Assembly (NCBI GenBank): GCA_900142905.1
Contig: FSRV01000001.1
Span: 3,038,001 to 3,102,000 of the forward strand
DNA from: Burkholderia sp. GAS332
Lineage (GTDB): Bacteria; Pseudomonadota; Gammaproteobacteria; Burkholderiales; Burkholderiaceae
Direction: 5' to 3'
Length of the DNA: 64,000 nt
The notes beneath the pieces are model-generated. The model was given only the letters and a program-made list of their open reading frames with translations. It did no database searches and was not told where the DNA came from. Shown in pieces: positions 28,670 to 37,746 of this stretch (position 1 is the stretch's first letter; every line of letters starts with the position of its first letter). Position numbers and translations under genes: made by a program.

Positions 28670-30310
28670 TCAGGCGACCGTATCGATGCTGACACAGCAT
28701 TCGGCGAGCGCCTTCCTGTCGATCTTGCCGTTCACATTGAGCGGCAACGCGTCGACCATCACGATCCGTTGCGGCACGGCGTACACCGGCAGCCGCTGAC
28801 GGCATGCTTGCAGAATCTGCGGCGCGCTGCCTTGCGCCTGGGTCACGAAGGCAATCAAGCCACCGGCACGGCCCGCATCGTCGACGGGCCAGGCGACCAC
28901 CGCGCAAAGCGCCGCGTGGCTGCATGCCTGCACGACATACTCGACTTCTTCGAGCTCGATCCGGTTGCCGCGAATCTTGATCTGCGTGTCCAGTCTCCCT
29001 TGAAACACGATGCCCTGCCCGGCTGCTTCGCGTGCGGCGTCGGCGCTTCGATACCAGCGCTGCGAGATGTGGCCCGGATAGGTCGTTGAAACGAAGCGGC
29101 GATTGCCCGGTTCGTCCGGCGACAGATAGCCCGCGGCTAACTGAGACCCGCCGATCAGCAATTCACCGCTTTCGCCGGGCGCGACTGGCGCGAGCGCGGC
29201 GTCGACGATCAACAGTTCCATGCCCGGCAATGCGCCGCCGAGCGGCATGACCGCGTGCTGCGGATCGTCGAGAAATTCCGCTGTGACTTCGAAAGCCGCG
29301 CAGGCCACCGTGGTTTCGGTTGGCCCGTACATATTCAGCACCCGGCTGTTTGGCGCGGCGCGCAACCACGCCTGCACCAGCAAGCGCGGCAAGGGCTCGC
29401 CACCGAACAGGGTAACGCGCACGCTCGGAAATTCGTTCGGTCCCAGTTTGCGAAACTGCTGCATGAAGCCGGCCACCGAGGGCACGCTGCTCCAGTGCGT
29501 AATCGCGTGTTCCTTGATGAACGCAGCGTTGTAGATCGGCTCGACGGTCTTCGGCACGTACAGGCAGCCGCCATTTGCCCAGCACACGAACATGTCGTGT
29601 ACCGACGGATCAAAGGTGAGCTCGCACCATTGTGCGTAGCGTGCGCAAGGCATCCTCCCCAGCAATTGCAGTTGCCCTGCCACGTAGGCATCCGCGTTGG
29701 CGTGCGAGATCGGTACGCCCTTGGGTGCGCCGGTCGAACCGGACGTGAAGAGAATGTAGGCGAGATCGTGCGGTGCGCGGGACGCGGGGACTTCCGCAAC
29801 GGCCGGCTCGGGAGAGAGCCTGATCAGGCCGTCGGCGGCGGGGGCCGAAGCAGTACGCGCGACGTTCGCGCCTTGAACGGCTTGCAGGTCTTCAACGTCT
29901 TGCACGCCTTCACCGCCTACCTCATCCAGCAGCACAATCCGTGGACTGTTATCGAGCAGCGACAACACTTCGTCGAGCGATGCCGCGCAACGCCGGTCAA
30001 CCAGCAGCAGCGGCGCGCCCGACTGCTCGATCACAGCCGCAATTCGCGCAGCGGGCACATTGGGATTGAGCGGCACGTACGCGAAACCCGCCTTGAGAAT
30101 CCCCAGCAGGCCGGCATAGGCCGCCACGCTGCGGTGCGCGAACAACAGGCAGCGCCCGAGCCCGCCGGCCGGCATGGCGGCGGTCAACTCGCCCGCAATC
30201 CGGCGCGCCCGCGCTGCAATCTCGCCATAGCCATAGAGGCGTTCATCGACCCATAGCGCGGGACTATCCGGCTCACCCGCGGCAGTATCGAAGAAGAAGG
30301 AATCCAGCAT
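28670..30310 (-). CDS. Stand-alone adenylation enzyme (NRPS A-domain type)
   Basis: 546-aa ATP-dependent acyl- or aminoacyl-adenylating enzyme. It has LAYILFTSGSTGAPKGVPIS (core A3), MYGPTETTV (A5), RWYRSADAA (A7, with the usual TGD changed to SAD), GRLDTQIKIRGNRIELEEVE (A8) and a C-terminal NGKIDRKAL with the catalytic Lys (A10). It lacks condensation or carrier domains, so it should load the separate ACP downstream. A substrate cannot be read reliably from sequence by eye. Family members include both amino-acid activators of small NRPS-like systems and fatty-acyl ligases. Confidence 0.88.
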   Translation of the reverse strand: MLDSFFFDTAAGEPDSPALWVDERLYGYGEIAARARRIAGELTAAMPAGGLGRCLLFAHRSVAAYAGLLGILKAGFAYVPLNPNVPAARIAAVIEQSGAPLLLVDRRCAASLDEVLSLLDNSPRIVLLDEVGGEGVQDVEDLQAVQGANVARTASAPAADGLIRLSPEPAVAEVPASRAPHDLAYILFTSGSTGAPKGVPISHANADAYVAGQLQLLGRMPCARYAQWCELTFDPSVHDMFVCWANGGCLYVPKTVEPIYNAAFIKEHAITHWSSVPSVAGFMQQFRKLGPNEFPSVRVTLFGGEPLPRLLVQAWLRAAPNSRVLNMYGPTETTVACAAFEVTAEFLDDPQHAVMPLGGALPGMELLIVDAALAPVAPGESGELLIGGSQLAAGYLSPDEPGNRRFVSTTYPGHISQRWYRSADAAREAAGQGIVFQGRLDTQIKIRGNRIELEEVEYVVQACSHAALCAVVAWPVDDAGRAGGLIAFVTQAQGSAPQILQACRQRLPVYAVPQRIVMVDALPLNVNGKIDRKALAECCVSIDTVA

Positions 30311-30663
30311 TCACAGCCTCGGTCCATGGGGCACGAAACCGGCGCGCGCATCGGCTTGCCCGAATGGGCGCGAGCGCAGCTGCCAGTCATGCCGAAAGCG
30401 CACTGCCGGGCGGCGGAGCTACCCGGTCGCGCGCTGCGGTATCGCAGGAGAGTTTCACCAGAAAGATTCACGGACGACGCCAGAGCGAAGCCGTGTCCTC
30501 ATGCGATGTCGCCTGAGGACACTGTCGTCCATTACTTCGTATGAATCATAGAATCCGGCAGGTCCGGTATATGTGCGATACCCCGCTCAACAAACGAATG
30601 AGGGTATGCGGGGCCGCCCGCCGCGCACGGGCCATGTGGCCCCGGGTACTGATTGCGGATGGG
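30311..30663. other. Promoter region of the adenylation/ACP/hydrolase operon
   Basis: No supported gene in 350 bp. GTGTCCTCA (30493-30501) and TGAGGACAC (30514-30522) form a perfect 9-bp inverted repeat with a 12-nt spacer, about 185 bp upstream of the adenylation gene. Without a T-run it looks more like a protein-binding site or RNA hairpin than a terminator. Confidence 0.45.
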
Positions 30664-31929
30664 CTAGTTGCGAACGCCGCTCTGCTTCCTGAAGGCGTCC
30701 AGAATGCGCCGCTCCAGCGCGTTGTAGTCGCGGCCGAAGTGATGATCGCCCGACGTCCGAATCACCTCGACGCCGGTCGTGGTCAGCGCCGGACACAAGG
30801 TGTCCTTCTCGTCCTCACCGTAGAAGCACTGCACGATCGCAGGCGGCACATGCGCCAATTCGGGCTGCACCTTCAATGCCTTGTCGCTCGCCGGCATACC
30901 GAGCCAGCCGCCCACACGGATCTGGAAATCGGCGTCGGGCGCGAAGCCGAGCAGCGCGATCAGCGACACTTTCGCCCGCAGCGCTTCAGGTAGTCGGTTA
31001 TAGGCGAACGGCATCACGTCGGCGCCGAACGAATAGCCGACGAGCGCAATGTGCTCCGCGTGCCAGCGCGCCCCGTAGGTTTGCATGATGCGCGCGAGAT
31101 CGTGGCTCGTCTGCGCCGGGGTCTTTTCACTCCAGAAATAGCGCAGGCTGTCCAAACCGATCACCGAGACGCCGTCTTTCTGCAAGGCGAGCGAGATGGT
31201 CTTGTCCAGATCGCGCCAGCCGCCGTCGCCGGAAATCACCACCGCCATCAGGCCGTTCGGATGCGCCGCGGGCAACTCGATCAGCGGCAGATCGGAGAGG
31301 TCGTCATCGTTCGTCGACACCGTCTGCAAATGCGGCGTGACCATGGCAATGAGTCGCGTGCGATCGCCGTTGCCTGGCGTCGCCTTTTCGACGAAGCCCG
31401 GCACCTTGTCGCGGATGATCGTCGGATCCGGCGGGCACGGTTGAAAGCGCGGATCCAGCTCGCGCTCGGCATCCACCGAAACCGCGCCGGCAACCGTATT
31501 CGACGGCGCCTGTTCGAGCACATGCATCGCAAGCGTCGCGCCCTGCCCCGTACCCGCGACGATCGGCGCGAAATAGCGGCTCGATTGCGATTGCCGTTCG
31601 AGTTGATGGCTCAAGGCTTCAGCATCGCCCACCAGCTGATGGCAGGCTTCTTTCTTCGCGCTCAGATTGGCCGCATAGCGCGCCGTATCCACGCCGACAG
31701 TCAGCGCGCCGGCCTTGGCGAGCGCATCGGCGGTTTGCTGGTCGGCTGCGCTCCAGCCGGTGGCCGGCGAGTAAAGCACCACCAAACCGCGCAACGGGCC
31801 CACCGGCTGCGTCACCGTCACGTCGCCAAAACGGCCGCCGGACACGGTGGAGGTTGCAGCAAAGGCAGCCGCGCTGCCGACCACGAGGCTCGCCGCAACG
31901 GCGAGCTTGAAAAACGGATGCAATGTCAT
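30664..31929 (-). CDS. acvB: AcvB/VirJ-like periplasmic lysyl-phosphatidylglycerol hydrolase
   Basis: 421-aa exported alpha/beta-hydrolase. The signal peptide (FKLAVAASLVVGSAAAFAA) is followed by an N-terminal domain (about 30-200) and a VirJ domain (about 215-415) with VVISGDGGWRDLDKTIS, the nucleophile elbow VGYSFGADVMPFAYNRL and a terminal HHFGRDY. In Agrobacterium, AcvB removes lysine from lysyl-phosphatidylglycerol and is encoded next to the synthase. Here the ATG overlaps the synthase stop (ATGA), so the pair is translationally coupled. The N-terminal half also holds a GTGQGA elbow-like motif without Ser. Confidence 0.9.
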   Translation of the reverse strand: MTLHPFFKLAVAASLVVGSAAAFAATSTVSGGRFGDVTVTQPVGPLRGLVVLYSPATGWSAADQQTADALAKAGALTVGVDTARYAANLSAKKEACHQLVGDAEALSHQLERQSQSSRYFAPIVAGTGQGATLAMHVLEQAPSNTVAGAVSVDAERELDPRFQPCPPDPTIIRDKVPGFVEKATPGNGDRTRLIAMVTPHLQTVSTNDDDLSDLPLIELPAAHPNGLMAVVISGDGGWRDLDKTISLALQKDGVSVIGLDSLRYFWSEKTPAQTSHDLARIMQTYGARWHAEHIALVGYSFGADVMPFAYNRLPEALRAKVSLIALLGFAPDADFQIRVGGWLGMPASDKALKVQPELAHVPPAIVQCFYGEDEKDTLCPALTTTGVEVIRTSGDHHFGRDYNALERRILDAFRKQSGVRN

Positions 31930-34520
31930 GAACGCCGGCCTCCTGCCAGCAATGACAGGTCCGCGAGCGTGAAGAACACGCCCACCGAACCCGACGCCGC
32001 GAGATAGCGCGGCTCCCAATGCGGCTGGAACTTGCTCTTGAAAGCACGCAGTCCGCGGAAGTTATAGAAGCGGCCGCCGAAGCGCCACACGATGCCTGCC
32101 AGCCGATGCCAGCGTGACGCGAGGGGCGTCGGCTGCATGCCGGAGAGCGGCGCGATACCGAGACTGAGCGAGCGGAAACCCGCCTGCTTCAGATGCAGCG
32201 CCAAGTGAGTGAACAGATATTCCATCGCATACGGCGATGCGCTTTCCACGTGCCGCATCACGCCGACCGTCGCCTCGGTATTCATATCGGTCGTCATGAA
32301 GGTCACAAAAGCGGCCGGCTCGCCGTTCTGGCGCACCAGCATCACGGATTGCGCGGCGAGGTACTCGTCGGTAAACGCCGCCACCGAAAAACTCTTTTCG
32401 CGCGCGTCGCGGCTATCGAGCCAGCCGTCGGAGATCTCACGCAGCGTCTCGAGCGACGCAGGCACATCAGCCTGATCGATCACGTCGACCGTAAAACCGT
32501 CACGCTCGCCACGCTTGAGCGCGTAGCGAAGATGCGCGCGGTGCGAGCCCTTCAGGTCGAAATCGTCGAGCACCACGTGGGCCTCTTCGCCGAGCTTCAT
32601 CAGCGTGAGACCGGCGTCGAGGTAGAGCGGCAACGCGTTGGCACGCACCTGATAGAACGCCGCGCGGCCGCTATGCGCATGCGCGAGCGCGACGAACTTG
32701 CTGATCAGCCCGGCCCACTCCTCGCGCGGACCGACCGGATCATGAAGCGCGGCCCACGTGCGGCCATTTTTCGCGTACATGAGGAAGGCTTCACGCGATT
32801 CGGAAAAGAGAAAGCTCTTGTCGCCCATGAGTGCGAGACCGGCGTCGCTCCGTTCCTGGGCACGCACGATGCGCGCCGCGTCTTGCAGATCTTGCGGAGG
32901 GGGCATGACGAAACGGCCCGCCGCGGGGCGTAGCAACTGCCAGAACGCGAACGTCGCGGCGAACAGACTGGCGGCCAGGGTCGCGCGCAGGGCACGCGGT
33001 GCGCGTTCATCGAAAGCGAATTGCCACCACAGGTCACGCGTGTACGGCACGTCGCGGAACGCAAACAGCATCACCCACACGGCGAGCGCAAGCACCATCG
33101 CCACCGACACCAGCCAACCCGCCGTAAAGCGTTCGGCAAACAGCGACGAATGACGGTTGAAGCGGCGGCGCGTGGACAACAGAAGCGCGATCAGCATACC
33201 GAGCACACCCGCTTCCACGAACGCCAGACCTTTCGTCAGCGACAGCGCGAGGCTCAACACCGCCAGCAGCAAGGTCATCCACCACGCGGCATCCAGACGC
33301 CGCAGCAAACCACGCGCGACGAACAACAGCAGCACGCCGAGCACGCTGCACAGCATCTGCGAGCTTTCGAGCACCCACAGCGGCAGCAAGTCGTGAAGAA
33401 TCCTGATGCGATGCCAGAACGCCGGCGTCGCGCTGGAAATCACCAGCATGCCGCCGACCACGAAAGTCACGAGGCTCAGGAACAGCGGCGCGAGTTTATA
33501 CGCACCTGCCGCGTGCCGCAGCGGCAAGCGGCTTTTTAGCGCGCGGCCTTCGAAGCCGGCGAGCAGCGCCGCCGAGACGATCAAGGGGAGCCCGAAGTAA
33601 ATCGCGCGATAAGCGAGCAGCGCCGCGACCATCTGATGCGCTTGCACACTGCCGTGCAGCGTGAACACCATCGCGGCTTCGAACACGCCGACGCCGCCCG
33701 GCGTGTGGCCGATCATGCCGAGCAACATGGCCGCGGCATAGACGGTGATGAAGGTCACGAAGCTGACGTCCGCGTGCGGCAGCAATGCCCACAACGCGAG
33801 GCCCGCGGCCACCACGTCGAGTACGGCGAGGGCCACTTGCGCGAGCAGGTCGCGACGCGCCGGAATATCGAACGACAGCGACTGCCAGCGCGTACGAATC
33901 GGGCGCGTGTCGCGACGGCAGGCGGCCGCCGCGAGTGCGAGCATGGCGAGCAGCGCAGCGCCGCTCCAACGCAGCGTGAGCGGGGGGAGATGCAGCATCG
34001 TCGCGAGCGGGTCGGCGAGCCACACCATGCCGAGCGCTGTCATCAGCACCAGCGCGAGCGCCAGCGAAACGCTCGTGAATACGGTCATGCGGCCGATCTG
34101 TGCGGGCGTGACGTTCGACACCGCGTAGACGCGCGCGCGCACGGCGCCGCCCGTCAAGGCGCCGAATCCCGTCGCATTGCCGAGCGCGGAGCCCGCGGTC
34201 GCACCGATCCACAGCGCCGCGCGCGGCACCGTGGCGCCCAGGTAGCGCAAGCCGACTGCGTCGCGGCCGACCAGCGCGATATAGCTGAGCACCGTCGCAC
34301 CGAGCGCCCCGGCCCACCCGCCCGCCGTCAGGTGACGCAACTGGTGCACGACCGAGCGATAGTCGACCGCTTGCGAGAGATGTTGCAAGACGATCAGCAA
34401 CAGCCCGCAAATGAGAAGCGCGAGCACGGGCGAGAGGATGCTCCGCTTGCCGAGCATCTTGGAGAGACGGTCAAACATCGCGCTTGGCTGGTCGAATTTA
34501 TTGTTATATCGGTGGAACAT
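31926..34520 (-). CDS. mprF: Lysyl-phosphatidylglycerol synthase/flippase MprF
   Basis: 864-aa integral membrane enzyme. It transfers lysine from lysyl-tRNA to phosphatidylglycerol and flips the product, lowering the envelope's negative charge and giving tolerance to cationic peptides and acid. The N-terminal two thirds hold many helices (flippase; for example FVTFITVYAAAMLLGMIGHTPGGVGVFEAA in two parts), and the last 300 residues form the cytoplasmic transferase (GDKSFLFSESREAFLMY, ATVGVMRH, LGIAPLSGM). The ATG at 34520 is weakly supported; ATG at 34478 (MFDRLSKML) is an alternative. It is coupled to acvB. Confidence 0.92.
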   Translation of the reverse strand: MFHRYNNKFDQPSAMFDRLSKMLGKRSILSPVLALLICGLLLIVLQHLSQAVDYRSVVHQLRHLTAGGWAGALGATVLSYIALVGRDAVGLRYLGATVPRAALWIGATAGSALGNATGFGALTGGAVRARVYAVSNVTPAQIGRMTVFTSVSLALALVLMTALGMVWLADPLATMLHLPPLTLRWSGAALLAMLALAAAACRRDTRPIRTRWQSLSFDIPARRDLLAQVALAVLDVVAAGLALWALLPHADVSFVTFITVYAAAMLLGMIGHTPGGVGVFEAAMVFTLHGSVQAHQMVAALLAYRAIYFGLPLIVSAALLAGFEGRALKSRLPLRHAAGAYKLAPLFLSLVTFVVGGMLVISSATPAFWHRIRILHDLLPLWVLESSQMLCSVLGVLLLFVARGLLRRLDAAWWMTLLLAVLSLALSLTKGLAFVEAGVLGMLIALLLSTRRRFNRHSSLFAERFTAGWLVSVAMVLALAVWVMLFAFRDVPYTRDLWWQFAFDERAPRALRATLAASLFAATFAFWQLLRPAAGRFVMPPPQDLQDAARIVRAQERSDAGLALMGDKSFLFSESREAFLMYAKNGRTWAALHDPVGPREEWAGLISKFVALAHAHSGRAAFYQVRANALPLYLDAGLTLMKLGEEAHVVLDDFDLKGSHRAHLRYALKRGERDGFTVDVIDQADVPASLETLREISDGWLDSRDAREKSFSVAAFTDEYLAAQSVMLVRQNGEPAAFVTFMTTDMNTEATVGVMRHVESASPYAMEYLFTHLALHLKQAGFRSLSLGIAPLSGMQPTPLASRWHRLAGIVWRFGGRFYNFRGLRAFKSKFQPHWEPRYLAASGSVGVFFTLADLSLLAGGRRS

Positions 34521-34978
34521 GGTCAATGCGGGCCTTGCCTCGAGCTGTCGCGGCGACGGGTCGTCTGCTGCGGCATCGCCTTACTTTGACGATTACAAAA
34601 TAATAACGGCCAAGTGTGAAAAATGTTGACAGTGTCAGCCAATGTCAGTGAATTCGTAGGGTTTTAACTTGGACGGGTCATTGAAGCCGAATGCGCTTCG
34701 TGGCATGACAGCGCAACCTGCACCGATAAAACGGTCGACATTGCCGACTGGTTTGCCGTGCCGATGAGAACCGCTGTGCTCGACAGGGGGTAGGATTTTA
34801 AACACTTATTGAAGACTGCGAGACGAAGATTTGGCATCGCGCCGTAATCTTCCGATCGCGCACTGATTTAAAGGCTGATTTGCTCCATCAAGATTTTCGC
34901 TTCGCGTGCCGTAATCGAGAGTAAGAGCACGGTGCAATGCCGGGATTTCGTAGCCGGAATGGCAGTAATTGAAGGGGA
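34521..34978. other. Upstream region of mprF, with an 11-bp palindrome
   Basis: No gene seen in about 460 bp. TGACAGTGTCA (34627-34637) is a perfect odd palindrome roughly 107 bp upstream of mprF, followed by a further TGTCA at 34643. It may be a regulator site. The remaining sequence is unremarkable. Confidence 0.4.
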
Positions 34979-35113
34979 ATGATGATGGCGGAACAGGATT
35001 GGGTGATGGCCGGCGTGTATCTGGTCGGGTTGGTGTCGATGGCGCTTCTGATCAGCGCGCTGTCCGCGCGAGCGACCAGGGAGCGTCCGGTTTCGTCACG
35101 CGTCAACAAGTAA
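34979..35113 (+). CDS. Small single-helix membrane protein (44 aa)
   Basis: Reads MMMAEQDWVMAGVYLVGLVS then ALLIS..., one hydrophobic helix (about 10-28) and a basic Arg-rich tail (TRERPVSSRVNK). GAAGGGGA lies directly upstream of three consecutive ATGs, so 34982 or 34985 may be the true start. Positive-inside topology puts the tail in the cytoplasm. No family recognised. Confidence 0.5.
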   Translation: MMMAEQDWVMAGVYLVGLVSMALLISALSARATRERPVSSRVNK

Positions 35114-35283
35114 CGCACAAGTAACGCACGGCCCATCCGGCCCTACTGTGAACGAACGGCACAGGCTCCGCGCGCGTGCCTGCTCCAGAGGCAGCCCTCC
35201 AGCGCCCTGAGGCGGTTTGATGCTTTAATCGATGCCGATGCATCGATATCGAAGCACACTTCCCTCAGGACAGGAGACACGGA

Positions 35284-35826
35284 TTGACGAACGAGAACCA
35301 ACTCGAACGCTGGCTTGCACGCGAGCAGGAATTGCTGGCAACGATCAACGCGGGACCGGGCCCCGGCGTCGCGAGCCCGGAGCAGGCGGCAGGCAAGAGC
35401 GGCCTGGAATTCTTGCAGGCGATGATGAACGGGGAACTGCCCTACGCCGCGATTGCACGCACACTCGACTTTACGGTCGTCGAGGTGAGTGCGGGACGCG
35501 CGGTGTTTCAGGGCACCCCGCTCGCACAGCATCTGAATCCACTGGGCACGGTGCACGGCGGCTGGATCGCCACCTTGCTCGATTCCGCGCTGGGCTGCTC
35601 GGTGCACACCATGATGCCGCCGGGCCGTGGCTACACCACCGCCGAGCTAAGCGTGAATTACGTGAAAGCCGTGACGCCGCGCGTGCAACGCGTGCGTGCC
35701 GAGGGCAAAGTGATTCATTGCGGACGGCAACTGGCGACGGCGGAAGCTCGCCTAGTCGGCCCCGACGGCACGCTCTACGCGCACGCGACGACGACCTGCC
35801 TGGTGTTCGAGATTCCGGGCCGGTAA
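35284..35826 (+). CDS. PaaI-type hotdog thioesterase
   Basis: 180-aa hotdog-fold acyl-CoA thioesterase. The core motif LNPLGTVHGGWIATLLDSAL carries the family HGG and the Asp used for catalysis; later strands include ELSVNYVKAVTPRVQ. These enzymes hydrolyse aryl- or acyl-CoA to free CoA; substrate cannot be predicted. The start is TTG with AGGAGA at proper spacing. The first 50 residues are a helical extension. No pathway partner is adjacent. Confidence 0.87.
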   Translation: MTNENQLERWLAREQELLATINAGPGPGVASPEQAAGKSGLEFLQAMMNGELPYAAIARTLDFTVVEVSAGRAVFQGTPLAQHLNPLGTVHGGWIATLLDSALGCSVHTMMPPGRGYTTAELSVNYVKAVTPRVQRVRAEGKVIHCGRQLATAEARLVGPDGTLYAHATTTCLVFEIPGR

Positions 35827-35854
35827 CGATAGAGACCGGCCGTTGGCGAGACGC

Positions 35855-36007
35855 TTACTGCGGGCGGCGATGCGCTTCGGCAAGCACGGCGCAGTTTTGC
35901 AGATGCAGGTTGAGCGCGTGCAGAGCCAGTGCGCGGAGCTTGCCCAGCCACGTGGTGTTAGCGGCGGGTGCAGTGCGGACGGTAGCGGTGTTGGAAGCGG
36001 TGTTCAT
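35855..36007 (-). CDS. Small hypothetical protein (50 aa)
   Basis: Begins MNTASNTATVRTAPAANTTW; the second half is an amphipathic helix (LGKLRALALHALNLHLQN) ending CAVLAEAHRRPQ. CAGGAGTCCGCC precedes the ATG and a TATAAA-like -10 (GGTATAAACC) lies just upstream, so expression is likely. It has the look of small Burkholderiales stress-induced peptides, but no family is identified. Confidence 0.6.
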   Translation of the reverse strand: MNTASNTATVRTAPAANTTWLGKLRALALHALNLHLQNCAVLAEAHRRPQ

Positions 36008-36241
36008 GGCGGACTCCTGTATAGGGTTTATACCTAGGCAATAACCCGATTATAGCCCTCTGATCCCGCACCGCAACAAATATCAATAATGTCGTCGCCT
36101 GTTGCGCGACGGTCACATCCGCGATCCGCGCAATCTCAAAAAGGGGCGGCATCGGGCGGCGCACTATTAACCATCCGCACCGTACAGGTGCAATAATGGC
36201 CCCTTTGCCTGCGACCATCCGCCGCAGACCGCCCGCCCGTC

Positions 36242-37639
36242 ATGACCGTCGTCGAGAAAGCCCTGATTGCGCCCCTGATCGTCGCGTGCGCGATGTTCAT
36301 GGAAAGTGTCGATGCGAATGTGATCGTCACCGCCCTGCCCGCCATGGCGCGCGACTTCGGGCGCGATCCGGTCACGCTGAAAATCGCGGTGACGAGCTAC
36401 GTGCTGGGTCTCGGCGTGTTTATCCCGGTGTGCGGCTGGCTCGCGGATCGCTTCGGCGCACGCACGATTTTCCGCACGGCAATCGGCATCTTCGTGACCG
36501 GCTCGCTCCTGTGCGCCGCGTCGAACTCGCTGCCCACCTTCACCCTCGCCCGTTTCGTACAAGGCGTCGGCGGCGCGATGATGGTGCCGGTCGGGCGGAT
36601 CATCATCTTCCGCGTGGTCCACAAGTCCGACTTCATCCGCGCAATGAACTATCTGAGCGTCCCTGCGTTGCTCGGACCGGCCGCCGGGCCGCTGCTCGGC
36701 GGCTTCATCACCACCTATCTGCACTGGCGTCTGATCTTCTTTATCAATGTGCCGATCGGTATTCTCGGCATCTATCTGACCAACCGCTATATCGCCAACA
36801 CACGCGAAGCGGATCCTGGGCCGCTCGACTGGATCGGCTTTTTTCTGTCGGCTACCGGCGCGGTGCTGCTTCTGCTCGGACTGTCGCTGGTGGGCGGCGA
36901 GCTCATTTCGAATCAGAACGCGTTCGGCATGTGCGCGAGCGGCGCCGTTCTGCTTCTCGGCTACGTCGTGTACGCTCAGCGCGTCGAATTTCCGTTGCTC
37001 GATCTGCGCTTTTTCAAGGTGCCGACTTTCCAGGCGAGCGTGCTCGGCGGATCGTTGTTTCGCATCGGCCTCGGCGCGTTACCCTTTCTGCTGCCACTGA
37101 TGCTGCAGGAAGGACACGGCATGAGCGCGTTCGAGTCCGGCCTTATTACCTGCGCGTCCGCGTTCGGCGGCATGTTCATGCGCACGGTCGCCTCGCGCGT
37201 GCTACATCGCTTCGGCTTCCGTTCGGTGCTAGTGGTGAACGCGGCGCTGTCAGGGATTTCGATCGCCGCGTGCGGACTGTTTTTCCCCGGCACGCCGACC
37301 TGGATCATCTGGTTTGTCGTGTTGCTCGGCGGCTTCTTCCCCGCGCTGCAATTCACGAGTCTCAACTCACTGACCTACGCGGAAATCGCCAGCCGCGATG
37401 TGGGGCGCGCCACGAGTCTCGGCAGCGTCGTGCAGCAGATGTCGCTCGGCCTGGGCGTGACGATAGGCGGTATCGTGCTGCAGATTTCGCGCGTACTGCA
37501 CGGCCATCCGAGCATCACGTGGTCGGATTTCTGGCCGGCGTTCCTGGTGGTGGGCTTGTGCTCGTTCGCGTCGATTCCGGTGACGCTGCGCATGCCGCAT
37601 CGCGCCGGTGAAGATATCTCGCGAGGCGGTCGAGGGTAA
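36242..37639 (+). CDS. MFS efflux transporter, DHA2 (14-helix) type
   Basis: 465-aa drug/proton antiporter. The first helix has ESVDANVIVTALPAMARDFG (motif D1 of this family), followed by GWLADRFGARTIF (motif A), RFVQGVGGAMMVPVGR (motif B) and GPAAGPLLGGFI (motif C). About 14 helices are expected. No regulator lies beside it. Substrate unknown; multidrug or metabolite export. Similar to the MFS protein at 52.5-53.9 kb but clearly a distinct gene. Confidence 0.9.
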   Translation: MTVVEKALIAPLIVACAMFMESVDANVIVTALPAMARDFGRDPVTLKIAVTSYVLGLGVFIPVCGWLADRFGARTIFRTAIGIFVTGSLLCAASNSLPTFTLARFVQGVGGAMMVPVGRIIIFRVVHKSDFIRAMNYLSVPALLGPAAGPLLGGFITTYLHWRLIFFINVPIGILGIYLTNRYIANTREADPGPLDWIGFFLSATGAVLLLLGLSLVGGELISNQNAFGMCASGAVLLLGYVVYAQRVEFPLLDLRFFKVPTFQASVLGGSLFRIGLGALPFLLPLMLQEGHGMSAFESGLITCASAFGGMFMRTVASRVLHRFGFRSVLVVNAALSGISIAACGLFFPGTPTWIIWFVVLLGGFFPALQFTSLNSLTYAEIASRDVGRATSLGSVVQQMSLGLGVTIGGIVLQISRVLHGHPSITWSDFWPAFLVVGLCSFASIPVTLRMPHRAGEDISRGGRG

Positions 37640-37746
37640 AGTCCCGCCTCTTCAGTCCTTCTGGCGGATCACGCTCACTTCGCCGTTGCGTTCGAGAATG
37701 GCAGCGGCCACATGGTTCATCGAGCGTGAACGGGCCACCCGGCGCA

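Noticed and set aside
35232..36044. 270-aa open frame overlapping the thioesterase gene
   Set aside because: Arg-rich out-of-frame reading; the hotdog motif lies in the other frame.
36196..37611. 471-aa open frame overlapping the MFS gene
   Set aside because: Arg-rich shadow in another frame of the transporter gene, which has clear MFS motifs.
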